The notes: generated by a model from the letters alone, not told the origin. A DNA stretch of 64,000 nt from Sphingomonas cannabina (GCF_021391395.1 NZ_CP090059.1:1163001-1227000), one strand, 5' to 3'. Shown: positions 25,624 to 34,890, counted from the stretch's first letter. Numbers and translations: made by a program.

Positions 25624-25893
25624 AGGGTCCAGACCGATAAACGGCAATGGCCGTGATCGCCCGGAGAGCTTCGCTGGCAAGGAGCGCGGCGCAGACGCGT
25701 AGCTGAAGCTACGCGCAAGCAAGCGACGTAGCCAGCGAAGCTCTCCGGGCGACCCCGAAGGGGCGGGCGGATTTTAGCGCATGGCGTCGTCCTTCGTCAG
25801 TCACGATGCTACCAGCATCGCTCCCTCCTCACTCCTAGCCCTGCACCAAAATTCGCTCCGTCACGGCCGTTGCCGTTTATCGGTCTGGACCCT
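25624..25893. repeat. 270-bp nested inverted-repeat element (MITE-like)
   Basis: The outer arms are 33 bp each (25624-25656 and 25861-25893), inverted, with one mismatch; the left arm begins 'agggtccagaccgataaacg'. Just inside is a second perfect inverted repeat ('cggagagcttcgctggc' at 25662-25678 and its complement, within 22-bp arms that include 'tcgcccgg'). Between those is a small palindrome 'gcgtagct-ga-agctacgc'. The right third carries no further stem apart from 'cgatgctaccagcatcg'. No transposase and no clear target duplication are seen. It fills the whole ubiA-pmbA gap (25604-25904). Confidence 0.8.
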
Positions 25894-25904
25894 AAGTCGC
25901 GTCG

Positions 25905-27251
25905 ATGTTGAGTCCCAAGCAAGCCGCCGATCGCGCCGCCCAGGCCGTGGAGCGCGCCCGCGCCGCCGGCGCCGACGCCGCCGATGCCGTCTATGCCGGC
26001 GATGTCGCCAGCTCGGTCCAGGTCCGCATGGGCGCGCTCGAGGACGTCAGCCGGTCCGAGAATGCCGAGCTCGGCCTGCGCGTCTTCGTCGGCCAGCGGT
26101 CGGCGAGCGTCGCCACCTCCGATCTGTCGGACGACGCGCTCGCCGCGCTGGTCGAGCGTGCGGTGGCGATGGCGCGGCTGGCGCCGGAGGATCCGTGGGC
26201 CGGCCTCGCCCCCGCCGACCGGCTGATGAAGGGCACGCCGCCCGATCTCGACCTCGACGACGGCGGCGATCCCGCGCCCGACACGCTCAAGGCGCAGGCG
26301 CTGGCGGTGGAGGAGGCGGCCCGCGCCGTCGCCGGCGTCTCGCAGAGCGACGGCGCCGGTGCGTCGGCATCGCGCTCGACGGTGGCGATCGCGACCAGTC
26401 ACGGCTTCGCCGGCGGCTACCGGGTCAGCGGCTACAGCCTCTCCGCCTCGATGCTGGCGGGCGAGGGCGGGGCGATGCAGCGCGACTGGGCGAGCCATTC
26501 GGCGCGCCACGCCGCGCAGCTGGAGGCGCCCGAGCTGGTCGGCACCCGCGCCGGCGAGCGCGCGGTCGCCCGGCTCGATCCCGGCCGGATCGAGAGCGGC
26601 GCGATGCCGGTGGTGTTCGATCCCCGCGTCGCCAATGGTCTTGTCGGCCATCTCGTGGGAGCCATCGGCGGCGCCGCGATCGCCCGGCGCACCAGCTTCC
26701 TGCTCGACGCGCTCGGCACGCGCGTGTTCGCGCCCGGTGTCGTGATCGAGGACGACCCGCACCGCCCGCGCGGCCTGCGCTCCCGGCCATTCGACGGCGA
26801 GGGGCTGCCGGTGTCGCCGACCCGCATCGTCGAGGACGGGATGCTCGAGACCTGGCTGCTCGATTCGGCCTCGGCGCGCCAGCTCGGGCTCGAGCCGACC
26901 GGCCATGCCGCGCGCGGCGTCTCCGGCGCGCCGGGCGTGTCGACCAGCAACCTGGCGATGCTGCCGGGCAAGCTGCCGCCCGAGACGCTGATCGGCGAGA
27001 TCGAGCGCGGCGTCTACGTCATCGAGCTGATCGGCCAGGGCGTAAACGGCGTCACCGGCGACTACAGCCGCGGCGCCTTCGGTTTCCTGATCGAGCAGGG
27101 CGAGATCACCCGCCCGGTGGCGGAGTTCACGATCGCCGGCAACCTCAAGGCCATGTTCCTGAACCTCACGCCCGCCAACGACCTCGAATATCGCTACGGC
27201 ACCAATGCGCCGACGGTGCGGATCGACGGGATGACGATCGCCGGTGGCTGA
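25905..27251 (+). CDS. pmbA: TldD/PmbA family protein, PmbA (TldE)-like
   Basis: A 448-residue member of the TldD/PmbA family. TldD-TldE heterodimers act as zinc proteases that trim peptides such as microcin precursors; TldD carries the metal site and PmbA/TldE lacks it. This protein has the PmbA pattern ('GYSLSASMLAGEGGAMQRDW', 'MPVVFDPRVANGLVGHLVGA', 'GVSGAPGVSTSNLAMLPG', 'GVNGVTGDYSRGAFGFLIEQ') and no H-E-x-x-x-H. The start ATG at 25905 lies 11 bp after the inverted-repeat element, so its promoter may be inside that element. No tldD partner is in the window. Confidence 0.9.
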   Translation: MLSPKQAADRAAQAVERARAAGADAADAVYAGDVASSVQVRMGALEDVSRSENAELGLRVFVGQRSASVATSDLSDDALAALVERAVAMARLAPEDPWAGLAPADRLMKGTPPDLDLDDGGDPAPDTLKAQALAVEEAARAVAGVSQSDGAGASASRSTVAIATSHGFAGGYRVSGYSLSASMLAGEGGAMQRDWASHSARHAAQLEAPELVGTRAGERAVARLDPGRIESGAMPVVFDPRVANGLVGHLVGAIGGAAIARRTSFLLDALGTRVFAPGVVIEDDPHRPRGLRSRPFDGEGLPVSPTRIVEDGMLETWLLDSASARQLGLEPTGHAARGVSGAPGVSTSNLAMLPGKLPPETLIGEIERGVYVIELIGQGVNGVTGDYSRGAFGFLIEQGEITRPVAEFTIAGNLKAMFLNLTPANDLEYRYGTNAPTVRIDGMTIAGG

Positions 27252-28020
27252 GCTCGCCGACGCGGTCGCGGCGATCGCCGCCGAGGCGGGCGCGCTCGCG
27301 CTCCGGCGGTGGAAGACCGACTTCCGCCGCTGGGAGAAGACGCCGGGCAGCCCGGTGTGCGAGGTCGACCTGGAGGTCGACGCATTGCTCCGCCGCCGGC
27401 TGGAGGCACTGCTGCCCGATGCGGCCTGGCTGTCGGAGGAAACCGCGGACGACCGCGAGCGGCTGGCGGCACGGCGGGTGTGGGTGGTCGATCCGATCGA
27501 CGGCACCCGCGACTATATCCGCGGCCGCCCGGGCTGGGCGGTGTCGGTGGCGCTGGTCGAGGACGGCCAGCCGGTGATCGCCGCGCTCGACGCCCCTGCC
27601 CGCAGCGAGACGTGGCGCGCCGAGGCCGGCCAGGGCGCACGCCGCAACGGCGCGGCGATCCGTGCCGCCGACCGCGCGGAGCTCGCCGGCGCCCGCGTGC
27701 CCGCCGACAGCCTGCCCAAGGTCGACCGCGACTTGGTGATGGTCGACAAGCCCAATTCGATCGCGCTGCGCATCGCCATGGTCGCCGCCGGCCGGGCCGA
27801 CCTGCTCGCGACGATCCGCTGGGGCCATGAATGGGACATCGCCGCCGCGGTGCTGATCGCCCGGGAAGCGGGGGCCACCGTCACCGACGCACTCGGCCGT
27901 CCGCTCGCCTTCAACACGCCGTCGAGCCAAGCCTTCGGCGTGCTCGCCACCGCGCCCCGCATCCACGCCGCCGCCGTTGACCGCCTTGCCGAACGGGCGA
28001 AAGCGGCGGTCGGGAGCTAG
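27244..28020 (+). CDS. Inositol monophosphatase-like / 3'(2'),5'-bisphosphate nucleotidase (CysQ-type)
   Basis: A 258-residue Mg-dependent phosphatase of the IMPase fold. Metal ligands are in 'LPDAAWLSEETADD' (Glu) and 'VWVVDPIDGTRDYIRGRPGW' (D-P-x-D-G-T), with 'WGHEWDIAAAVLIAREAGA' carrying the third Asp. Residues around the motif, including 'TRDYIRG', suggest a CysQ-like nucleotidase acting on PAP, but the inositol phosphatase alternative remains. The GTG at 27244 overlaps the pmbA end by 8 bp, so the two are translationally coupled. Confidence 0.85.
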   Translation: MAELADAVAAIAAEAGALALRRWKTDFRRWEKTPGSPVCEVDLEVDALLRRRLEALLPDAAWLSEETADDRERLAARRVWVVDPIDGTRDYIRGRPGWAVSVALVEDGQPVIAALDAPARSETWRAEAGQGARRNGAAIRAADRAELAGARVPADSLPKVDRDLVMVDKPNSIALRIAMVAAGRADLLATIRWGHEWDIAAAVLIAREAGATVTDALGRPLAFNTPSSQAFGVLATAPRIHAAAVDRLAERAKAAVGS

Positions 28021-28059
28021 CGGCGGTCGCCGTTGCGCCATGGAAGTATGGCCTCCGTC

Positions 28060-28189
28060 AATCCTCCCCCGCCAGGGGGAGGTGGCAGCCGCAGGCTGAC
28101 GGAGGGGGAGGACGGCGATCCACCATCGACTCGCTTCCTCCCCCTCCGTCGCACTTCGTGCGCCACCTCCCCCTGGCGGGGGAGGATTT
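28060..28189. repeat. Intergenic palindromic repeat, family G
   Basis: The arms 'atcctcccccgccaggggga' and 'tccccctggcgggggaggat' are inverted copies, with inner stems 'cctccgtc / gacggagg'. It lies between the convergent phosphatase and O-methyltransferase genes. Confidence 0.82.
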
Positions 28190-28213
28190 GCATGTCGATC
28201 GGGCGTGTTGGCC

Positions 28214-28879
28214 TCAACCGATCCGGATCGACAGCTCGACATCCTCGCCGAACGGCATCGACAGATATCCGTTCTCGGGCGCACACACATGCGCCAGATA
28301 GTCGGGGCTGTAGTCGGCATTGTCGGCGACGATGAACGCGCCGGGCCTGAGGCGGCTCTCCACCAGGGCGAGGATGTCCGGATAGAGCCCCTTGGCACCG
28401 TCGAGCAGCAGCAGGTCGATCGTGTCGGGAAGGCCGGTGCTCAGCGTCTGCAGCGCATCGCCTTCCCGGATCTCGACCAGGTCGATCAGCCCGCCCGCCG
28501 TCAGGTTCGCCCGCGCCCGCGCCACCTTGGACGGCTCGAACTCGCTGGTGATCAGCCGGCCGCCGCCATTGTCCCTGAGCGCTGCGGCGAGATACAGCGT
28601 CGAGAGGCCGAACGACGTCCCGAACTCGACGATCGTCCGCGCGCCGCCGCCCCGCGCCAGCATGTAGAGCAGCAGGCCGGTCTCGCGCGAGACGGCGAGG
28701 GGAAGGTCCTTCAGGCGCCCATAGAAATCGAGGTAATCGGTCTTGCTCCGCATCAGCCGCGACCGCTCCTCGTGCGAGAGCTCCGCCACGATTGGATTCG
28801 CAGCCGGCGACGTCTCGGCCGCCTCCTCGAACAGGCGATCCAGCAGCGGGGCGAGCGGAGGGATGGTAAGGATAGTCAT
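28214..28879 (-). CDS. Class I SAM-dependent O-methyltransferase
   Basis: A 221-residue Rossmann-fold methyltransferase of the catechol/caffeoyl-CoA O-methyltransferase type. Motif I is 'TIVEFGTSFGLSTLYLAAAL', 'GGRLITSEFEPSKVARARAN' holds the ribose-binding acidic residue, and 'DTIDLLLLDGAKGLYPDILA' matches the metal/catalytic region. The substrate is unknown. The ATG at 28879 has 'ggaga' 6 bp upstream, making the longer frame from 28924 unlikely. It is divergent from a TetR regulator 94 bp away, which probably controls it. Confidence 0.85.
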   Translation of the reverse strand: MTILTIPPLAPLLDRLFEEAAETSPAANPIVAELSHEERSRLMRSKTDYLDFYGRLKDLPLAVSRETGLLLYMLARGGGARTIVEFGTSFGLSTLYLAAALRDNGGGRLITSEFEPSKVARARANLTAGGLIDLVEIREGDALQTLSTGLPDTIDLLLLDGAKGLYPDILALVESRLRPGAFIVADNADYSPDYLAHVCAPENGYLSMPFGEDVELSIRIG

Positions 28880-28929
28880 CGAAGTCTCCAGTCCGGGGAA
28901 AGCGCAACCTTGCGCCGGAGCCAAAAATA

Positions 28930-28956
28930 CGAATAATTCGTCAGGTTACCTATTCG
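28930..28956. promoter_or_regulatory. Palindromic operator between O-methyltransferase and TetR genes
   Basis: An 11-bp perfect palindrome 'cgaataattcg' (28930-28940) is followed 10 bp later by a half-site 'tattcg' (28951-28956) matching one arm. This AT-rich patch lies midway between divergent genes, where TetR proteins usually bind to repress themselves and the neighbour. Likely TetR site; binding is inferred. Confidence 0.55.
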
Positions 28957-28973
28957 CATTCCCCGGACGTCCG

Positions 28974-29606
28974 ATGACCGATCGCCGAACCGCCTCGATC
29001 TCCTCGCGAAAACAGCCCAAGCAGGCGCGCTCGACCGAGCTCGTCGCCACGATCCTGGAGGCGGCGGTTCAGGTTCTGGCGAAGGAAGGCGCGCACCGCT
29101 TCACCACGGCGCGGGTGGCGGAGAAGGCGGGCGTCAGCGTCGGCTCGCTCTATCAATATTTCCCGAACAAGGCGGCGATCCTCTTCCGCCTCCAGAGCGA
29201 CGAATGGCGGCAGACGACCGAGCTGCTGCGGCGCATCCTCGAGGATGCCGAACGGCCGCCGTTCGAACGGCTGCGCGCGCTGGTCCATGCCTTCGTCCGC
29301 TCGGAGTGCGAGGAAGCGGAGATGCGTGTGGCGCTCGACGACGCCGCCCCGCTCTATCGCGACGCGCCCGAAGCGCGGGAGGCGAAGGCATCGGGCCGAG
29401 GCATCGTCAGGGCCTTCATGCAGGAAGCCTTGCCGGAGGCTTCGGACGCGACGCGCGCGCTGGCCGGCGACCTGATCGCGACGACGCTGAGTACGGTGGG
29501 GAAGCGGTTCTCGGAAACCCCCCGAACCCCGGCAGAGATCGCGACCTATGCCGAGGCCGTGGCCGACATGTTCTGCGCCTATCTCGAGCAGCTTCAGCGC
29601 CGCTGA
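28974..29606 (+). CDS. TetR/AcrR family transcriptional regulator
   Basis: A 210-residue regulator. The N-terminal helix-turn-helix is 'RFTTARVAEKAGVSVGSLYQ' followed by 'YFPNKAAILFRLQ', the standard TetR signature. The C-terminal half is a helical ligand-binding domain with no recognised ligand. The ATG at 28974 was chosen because upstream codons would extend into the operator region. It is divergent from the O-methyltransferase gene and probably represses it, releasing on binding a small molecule, perhaps the methyltransferase substrate (inference). Confidence 0.9.
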   Translation: MTDRRTASISSRKQPKQARSTELVATILEAAVQVLAKEGAHRFTTARVAEKAGVSVGSLYQYFPNKAAILFRLQSDEWRQTTELLRRILEDAERPPFERLRALVHAFVRSECEEAEMRVALDDAAPLYRDAPEAREAKASGRGIVRAFMQEALPEASDATRALAGDLIATTLSTVGKRFSETPRTPAEIATYAEAVADMFCAYLEQLQRR

Positions 29607-29714
29607 AGCATGGCCTTCCTTTGGTCGATCCCATGCGCTGCGAGCCGGACCATCTGCCGGCAGAGCGCGGCCGACCATCGCCCGCTCCTTCGCTTGGGGC
29701 GCTTCCTGCGTTCG

Positions 29715-30716
29715 TCAGAACCAGGCCCTGATCCCCAGAACGAGGTCGACACCGCCGGTATCGTCGCCGCGCGCACGGGCGAAATCGGCGGTCCGGCCGA
29801 GCCGGCGTTCCCAGGAGACGCCGACATAAGGCGCGAACTCGCGGATGCGTTCGTAGCGCAGGCGCAGGCCGAGCTCGGCGGTCGACAGCCCCGATCCGAT
29901 CGCATTCTCGGGCACGTCCTGGAAAGCGAAGTCGAGCTCGGCGCGGGGCTGCAGGACCAGGTCCTGGGTGATGCGCTGGTCGTAATAACCCTCGGCCCGC
30001 GCCAGCACGTCGCCCTTGTCCGAGAGGAACAGGCTGCCGCCGAGCTCGAACCAGTAAGGCGCAAGACCCTCGACACCAATAACTGCATAGGTGCGCCGCG
30101 GACCCGGCCCGAGATCCTGGCGGACGCCGGCCTGCAGGTTCCAATAGGGATCGATGGCGCGGCTGTAGAGCGCCTGCACGTCGGCGCTCTCGACGCGGTC
30201 GCCGAAGCGCCCCTCGCCCTCGCTCTTGAGCCGGAAGCGATCGATGTCGCCGCCGATCCAGGCTCCGCCGTCCCAGCGATAGCCGTCGCCGCCCCGGCGC
30301 GGCTGGTACTCGGCGATGTCGATCATGACCTGGTGGAAGGTCCCGCCGCCATGCTCGCGGCGCAGGCCGCGCTCGGCGGCCGCCATCGCCTCGGCGCCGT
30401 AATAGCGGTCCGCCGCGCGATCGGCCGCCGGAGCGGGGGCCGGAGCGTTGCCCGGCGGCAGGTCCGTGCCCGACGGCGCCCGTTCCTCGGCGAGCATCGC
30501 AGGCATGGGATGTCCCTGGTGAGCATCGTGCGCAGCCGGGGTGTCGGGGCCCTGCGTCGACGGCATGGCGTGATCGGCATGGGGGTCCTGCTCCGGCTGG
30601 GCGGCAGGCTTCGCGGGCATCTCCATTCCGGGCATGTCGTGGCCCGAATGGTCTTGCGCGCGCGCCGGAGCGGCAAGCGCCAGCGGCGCGAGGGTCAGCA
30701 GCAGCGCCCTTCTCAT
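29715..30716 (-). CDS. copB: Copper resistance outer membrane protein CopB
   Basis: CopB is an outer membrane protein of periplasmic copper detoxification. The 333-residue product has a signal peptide (ends 'APARAQ'). A His/Met-rich N-terminal segment ('DHSGHDMPGMEMP', 'HADHAMPSTQG') likely binds copper. The C-terminal beta-barrel domain carries 'GGAWIGGDIDRFRLKSEGEG', 'RAIDPYWNLQAGVRQDLGPG' and 'GLSTAELGLRLRYERIREFA', and ends 'LVLGIRAWF' with a terminal Phe. The ATG overlaps the copA stop (ATGA), and 'agaggggg' precedes it. It belongs to the copAB operon. Confidence 0.93.
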   Translation of the reverse strand: MRRALLLTLAPLALAAPARAQDHSGHDMPGMEMPAKPAAQPEQDPHADHAMPSTQGPDTPAAHDAHQGHPMPAMLAEERAPSGTDLPPGNAPAPAPAADRAADRYYGAEAMAAAERGLRREHGGGTFHQVMIDIAEYQPRRGGDGYRWDGGAWIGGDIDRFRLKSEGEGRFGDRVESADVQALYSRAIDPYWNLQAGVRQDLGPGPRRTYAVIGVEGLAPYWFELGGSLFLSDKGDVLARAEGYYDQRITQDLVLQPRAELDFAFQDVPENAIGSGLSTAELGLRLRYERIREFAPYVGVSWERRLGRTADFARARGDDTGGVDLVLGIRAWF

Positions 30717-32500
30717 GCCCCCTCTCCCCCGAGCGGACGCACGCGCACGACCTGCATCATTCCGGCATGCATGTGGTAGAGGAGGTGGCAGTGGAACGCC
30801 CAGTCGCCGGGCTCCGCCGTCACGTCCCAGCTGACCTTGCCGCCCGGCAGCACGTTGACCGTGTGCTTGCGCGGAGCATGGTCGCCATGCCCGGTGACGA
30901 GCTCGAAGAAATGTCCGTGGAGATGGATCGGGTGCGCCATCATCGAATCGTTGACCAGCGTCACGCGCACCCGCTCGCCGGCCCGCATCGCGATCGGGGC
31001 CTTCACCTCCGAGAATTTCTCCCCGTCGAACGACCACATGAAGCGCTCCATGTTGCCGGTCAGGTGGATCTCGACCTCGCGCGCCGGTGCCCGCACGTCG
31101 GGATTGCGCTCGAGCGCGACGAGGTCGCGGTAGGTGAGCACCCGGTGGCCGACGCCCTCCAGCCCCTGGCCGGGCTCGCCGGTGCGGTCGACCGGCATCG
31201 GCGAGATCGTCTGGACGCCGGGCCCCATCCTCACCTGCGGCGCGTTGGCGGGATCGCGCATCGCCATGCTCATCCCGGCCATGGCGGCATCCGGCGCCGA
31301 TCCCGAATGATCCATGCCCGCCATGTCACCGTGATCCATTCCGGCCATGCCGTCCTGATTCATCGCGCCGTGATCCATCCGGGACATGTCCATGCCCATG
31401 TCCTTCATCGTCGCGATCGGGCGCTTGCGCAGCGGCGGAACCTCGGCCGTCATGCCGGGACGCGGGGCGAGCGTCGCGCGCGCCATGCCCGACCGATCCG
31501 CCGCCTCGGCGACGAGGGTGTAGGCGCGGTCGTCGGTCGGCGTGACCACGACGTCATAGGTTTCGGCGACCGTGATCTGGAACTCGTCGACCTCGACCGG
31601 CCGGACGTTCTGCCCGTCGGCCTGCACCACCGTCATCCGGAGGCCGGGGATGCGCAGGTTGAAGATGGTCATCGCCGAGGCGTTGACGAACCTGAGCCGC
31701 ACGCGCTCGCCGGGCTTGAACAGCGCGGTCCAGTTGTCCTTCGGCCCATGCCCGTTGACGAGGTAGGTGTAGGTCGACCCGGTCACGTCGGAGATGTCGG
31801 TCGGGTCCATCCGCATCGCGCCCCATTCCAGCCGGTCCTCGAGCGGCTGGTCCTTCCCCGCGAGCAGGCCGGACAGCGTCTGGCGCTGCCGGTTGAAATA
31901 GCCGGGCTGCTGCTTGAGCTTCATGAAGATCGCATGCGGGTGCAGCTGGCTGTGGTCGGAGAGCACGATCACATGCTGCCGGTCATAGGCGACCGGATCG
32001 GGGCCCCTGGGCTCGATCAGGATCGGACCATAATGGCCGAGCTGCTCCTGAAGGCCGGAATGGCTGTGGTACCAATAGGTCCCCGACTGGACGATCGGGA
32101 ACTCATAGGTGAAGGTCGATCGCGGCCCGATGCCCGGGAAGGAGATGCCCGGCACGCCGTCCATCTGGAACGGCAGGATCAGCCCGTGCCAGTGGACCGA
32201 GGTCTCCTCGTCGAGATCGTTGACCACATGGAGCCGCACGTCCTGGCCCTCGCGCAGGCGGATCAGCGGGGCGGGGACCGTGCCGTTGATGCCGATCGCA
32301 TGGCTCCGGCGGCCGTCGATCGTCATCATCTGGTGTGCGACGCGCAGCGTGATGTCCTCGCCCGAGACTTCCGGAAGCGATGCGGCGATCCCCGGCGCGT
32401 TGGTCTGGGCCCAGGCGGGCATCCAGGCGGCCAGCGCCAGTCCGCCGCCCATGCGACCGGCGCCCCGCAAAAGCCGGCGCCGGTCCATCGTCATGTCCAT
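30713..32500 (-). CDS. copA: Copper resistance multicopper oxidase CopA
   Basis: A 595-residue periplasmic multicopper oxidase that probably oxidises Cu(I). It has a Tat signal ('DRRRLLRGAGRMGGGLALAA'). All four copper-binding segments are intact: 'SVHWHGLILP', 'GTYWYHSHSGLQEQ', 'HPIHLHGHFFEL' and 'HCHLLYHMHAGMMQV'. A Met/His-rich insertion (about residues 340-395; 'MDHGAMNQDGMAGMDHGDM') is typical of CopA. The start at ATG 32500 was chosen because the Tat motif follows and 'ggagg' lies 7 bp upstream; the longer frame from 32626 runs through the promoter. It is transcribed divergently from the copper ATPase. Confidence 0.95.
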   Translation of the reverse strand: MDMTMDRRRLLRGAGRMGGGLALAAWMPAWAQTNAPGIAASLPEVSGEDITLRVAHQMMTIDGRRSHAIGINGTVPAPLIRLREGQDVRLHVVNDLDEETSVHWHGLILPFQMDGVPGISFPGIGPRSTFTYEFPIVQSGTYWYHSHSGLQEQLGHYGPILIEPRGPDPVAYDRQHVIVLSDHSQLHPHAIFMKLKQQPGYFNRQRQTLSGLLAGKDQPLEDRLEWGAMRMDPTDISDVTGSTYTYLVNGHGPKDNWTALFKPGERVRLRFVNASAMTIFNLRIPGLRMTVVQADGQNVRPVEVDEFQITVAETYDVVVTPTDDRAYTLVAEAADRSGMARATLAPRPGMTAEVPPLRKRPIATMKDMGMDMSRMDHGAMNQDGMAGMDHGDMAGMDHSGSAPDAAMAGMSMAMRDPANAPQVRMGPGVQTISPMPVDRTGEPGQGLEGVGHRVLTYRDLVALERNPDVRAPAREVEIHLTGNMERFMWSFDGEKFSEVKAPIAMRAGERVRVTLVNDSMMAHPIHLHGHFFELVTGHGDHAPRKHTVNVLPGGKVSWDVTAEPGDWAFHCHLLYHMHAGMMQVVRVRPLGGEGA

Positions 32501-32547
32501 TCCCGTTCCTCCGAGTGCCGGCGACGGCGTCTCTCTTCCAGAGTCCG

Positions 32548-32578
32548 TCGATACGGTCTGACACAGTGTCAAGGTCAA
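32548..32578 (-). promoter_or_regulatory. MerR/CueR-type promoter of copAB
   Basis: On the reverse strand, -35 'ttgacc' (32578-32573) and -10 'tatcga' (32553-32548) are 19 bp apart, the over-long spacing that MerR-family activators correct by DNA untwisting. The spacer holds the perfect dyad 'tgacac-a-gtgtca' (32559-32571). The adjacent cueR-like gene makes CueR the likely activator. Confidence 0.8.
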
Positions 32579-32605
32579 GCGCCGTCCGGCCATGCGACCG
32601 GGTGC

Positions 32606-32636
32606 TTGACCTTGACATGATGTCAATCCCTAGATC
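32606..32636 (+). promoter_or_regulatory. MerR/CueR-type promoter of the copper ATPase gene
   Basis: -35 'ttgacc' (32606-32611) and -10 'tagatc' (32631-32636) are separated by exactly 19 bp. The spacer begins with the perfect dyad 'ttgacat-g-atgtcaa' (32612-32626). It shares the half-site 'ttgacctTGACA' with the divergent copAB promoter, so one regulator probably drives both. Confidence 0.82.
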
Positions 32637-32657
32637 GGCGGGCATCGGAGGAATGCG

Positions 32658-34868
32658 ATGACCCATGCCCACGCCCATGATGCCCATGCCGGCCATTCCT
32701 GCTGCAGCGGCGGCGAGCTTGGCGCCGATAAGGACACCGCACCCGAGGCGCCGCCCGGAACGATCTACACCTGCCCGATGCACCCCGAGATCCGCCAGGT
32801 CGGCCCCGGCACCTGCCCGATCTGCGGCATGGCGCTGGAGCCGGAGACGGTCACGCTGGACAGCGGTCCCAATCCCGAGCTCGCCGACATGACGCGGCGC
32901 TTCTGGATCGGCTTCATGCTGACGCTGCCGGTGTTCGCCCTCGAGATGGGCGGGCACCTGACCGGCCTCACCATGATGCTCGGCCGCCAGACCTCCAACT
33001 GGGTCCAGCTCCCGCTCGCCGCGCCGGTGGTGCTCTGGGCCGGCTGGCCGTTCTTCGAGCGCGGCTGGGCGTCGCTCCGGTCGCGCAACCTCAACATGTT
33101 CACGCTGATCGCGATGGGCGTCGGTGTCGCCTTCGCCTACAGCCTGGTGGCGGTGCTCGCGCCCGGCATCTTCCCGGCCGCGTTCCGCGACGCGGGCGGT
33201 GCGGTGCCCGTCTATTTCGAGGCGGCCGCGGTCATCACCGTGCTGGTGCTGCTCGGCCAGGTCCTCGAGCTGCGCGCCCGCGAGCGCACCTCCGGCGCGA
33301 TCAAGGCGCTGCTCGGCCTCGCGCCCAGGACGGCGCGGCGCATCCGCGAGGACGGCAGCGACGAGGAGGTCACGCTCGACCGCATCCAGGTCGGCGACCG
33401 CCTGCGCGTGCGCCCCGGCGAGAAGGTGCCGGTCGACGGCGAGCTGCTCGAAGGGCGTGTCGCGATCGACGAATCGCTGGTCACCGGCGAATCGATGCCG
33501 GTGACCAAGGAGCCCGGCGCCCAGGTGATCGCCGGCTCGCTCAACCAGACCGGTTCGTTCGTGATGCGCGCGGACAAGGTCGGCGCCGACACGCTGCTGT
33601 CGCGGATCGTCCGCATGGTCGCCGAGGCACAGCGCAGCCGCGCGCCCATCCAGCGCATGGCCGACCGGGTCTCGGCCTGGTTCGTGCCGGCGGTGATCGC
33701 GGTGGCGGCGGTCGCCGCGGTCGCCTGGGCACTGGTCGGCCCCGATCCGCGCCTCGGCCATGCGCTGGTCGCCGCCGTCTCGGTGCTGATCATCGCCTGT
33801 CCCTGCGCGCTCGGCCTGGCGACGCCGATGTCGATCATGGTCGGCGTCGGGCGCGGCGCCCACGCCGGCGTGCTGATCAGGAACGCCGAAGCGCTCGAGC
33901 GGTTCGAGACGATCGACACGCTGATCGTCGACAAGACCGGGACGCTCACCGAAGGCAAGCCCGCGGTCACCCTGATCCAGCCCGCGCCGGGCGTCGACGA
34001 GGCCGAGCTGCTGCGGCTCGCCGCGAGCGTCGAACGCGCGAGCCAGCATCCGCTGGGCGAAGCCGTGGTGCGTGCGGCCACCGACCGCGGACTGGCGCTG
34101 GCGGAGGTCCGCGACTTCGACGCGCCGATCGGCCGCGGCGTGACCGGCACCGTCGAAGGCAGGCACCTGCGTCTCGGCGGACCCCGGTTCATGACCGAGC
34201 AGGGGATCGACACCGCCTCGCTCGCCGAGGAAGCCGAACGGCTGCGCGGCGACGGCGCAACCGCGATCTTCGTCGCCGTGGACGGCGCGCTTGCCGGCCT
34301 GATCGGCATCGCCGACCCGATCAAGCCGAGCACCCCCGACGCCGTGCGGGCGCTCAAGGCCGAGGGCGTGCGCGTCGTGATGCTGACCGGCGACAACCGC
34401 ACCACGGCCCGGGCGGTGGCGACGCGGATCGGCATCGACGAGGTCGAGGCCGAGGTGCTGCCCGAGGACAAGGCCGCGGTCGTCCGGAGGCTGCGGACCG
34501 AAGGCCGCGCCGTGGCGATGGCCGGCGACGGCGTGAACGACGCGCCCGCGCTCGCCGCCGCCGACGTCGGCATCGCGATGGGCACCGGCGCGGACGTCGC
34601 GATCGAGAGCGCGGGCGTCACCCTGCTCAAGGGCGACCTCACCGGGCTGGTGCGCGCGCGGCGCCTGTCGCGTGCGGTGATGCGCAACATCCGCCAGAAC
34701 CTGATCTTCGCCTTCGCCTACAACGCCGCCGGCGTGCCGATCGCCGCCGGCCTGCTCTATCCGCTGACGGGCATGCTGCTGTCGCCCGCAATCGCCGCGC
34801 TGGCGATGGCGCTGTCGTCGGTCAGCGTGATCGCCAACGCGCTCCGCCTGCGGCTGGTGCAGCTCTGA
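32658..34868 (+). CDS. Copper-transporting P1B-type ATPase
   Basis: A 736-residue inner membrane pump that exports Cu(I) to the periplasm. The N-terminus is His-rich ('[15 protein letters not shown]'). A heavy-metal-binding domain with '[20 protein letters not shown]' replaces the usual HMA domain. Then come membrane helices, the actuator 'VTGES', the transport site '[13 protein letters not shown]' (CPC), the phosphorylation site '[10 protein letters not shown]', '[10 protein letters not shown]' (HP motif), 'MLTGDN' and '[10 protein letters not shown]'. The last helix has '[15 protein letters not shown]' (M-x-x-S-S), a Cu(I) determinant. ATG 32658 has 'ggagga' upstream. CueR-type regulation is supported by the 19-bp-spacer promoter. 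Confidence 0.95.
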   Translation: MTHAHAHDAHAGHSCCSGGELGADKDTAPEAPPGTIYTCPMHPEIRQVGPGTCPICGMALEPETVTLDSGPNPELADMTRRFWIGFMLTLPVFALEMGGHLTGLTMMLGRQTSNWVQLPLAAPVVLWAGWPFFERGWASLRSRNLNMFTLIAMGVGVAFAYSLVAVLAPGIFPAAFRDAGGAVPVYFEAAAVITVLVLLGQVLELRARERTSGAIKALLGLAPRTARRIREDGSDEEVTLDRIQVGDRLRVRPGEKVPVDGELLEGRVAIDESLVTGESMPVTKEPGAQVIAGSLNQTGSFVMRADKVGADTLLSRIVRMVAEAQRSRAPIQRMADRVSAWFVPAVIAVAAVAAVAWALVGPDPRLGHALVAAVSVLIIACPCALGLATPMSIMVGVGRGAHAGVLIRNAEALERFETIDTLIVDKTGTLTEGKPAVTLIQPAPGVDEAELLRLAASVERASQHPLGEAVVRAATDRGLALAEVRDFDAPIGRGVTGTVEGRHLRLGGPRFMTEQGIDTASLAEEAERLRGDGATAIFVAVDGALAGLIGIADPIKPSTPDAVRALKAEGVRVVMLTGDNRTTARAVATRIGIDEVEAEVLPEDKAAVVRRLRTEGRAVAMAGDGVNDAPALAAADVGIAMGTGADVAIESAGVTLLKGDLTGLVRARRLSRAVMRNIRQNLIFAFAYNAAGVPIAAGLLYPLTGMLLSPAIAALAMALSSVSVIANALRLRLVQL

Positions 34869-34890
34869 GCGCGGGAGTAGAAGCCGCCCC

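Noticed and set aside
25624..25893. A riboswitch or attenuator for pmbA
   Set aside because: The nested symmetry with 33-bp ends is typical of a mobile element rather than a compact aptamer. The possibility remains, and is listed as a refutation route in the findings.
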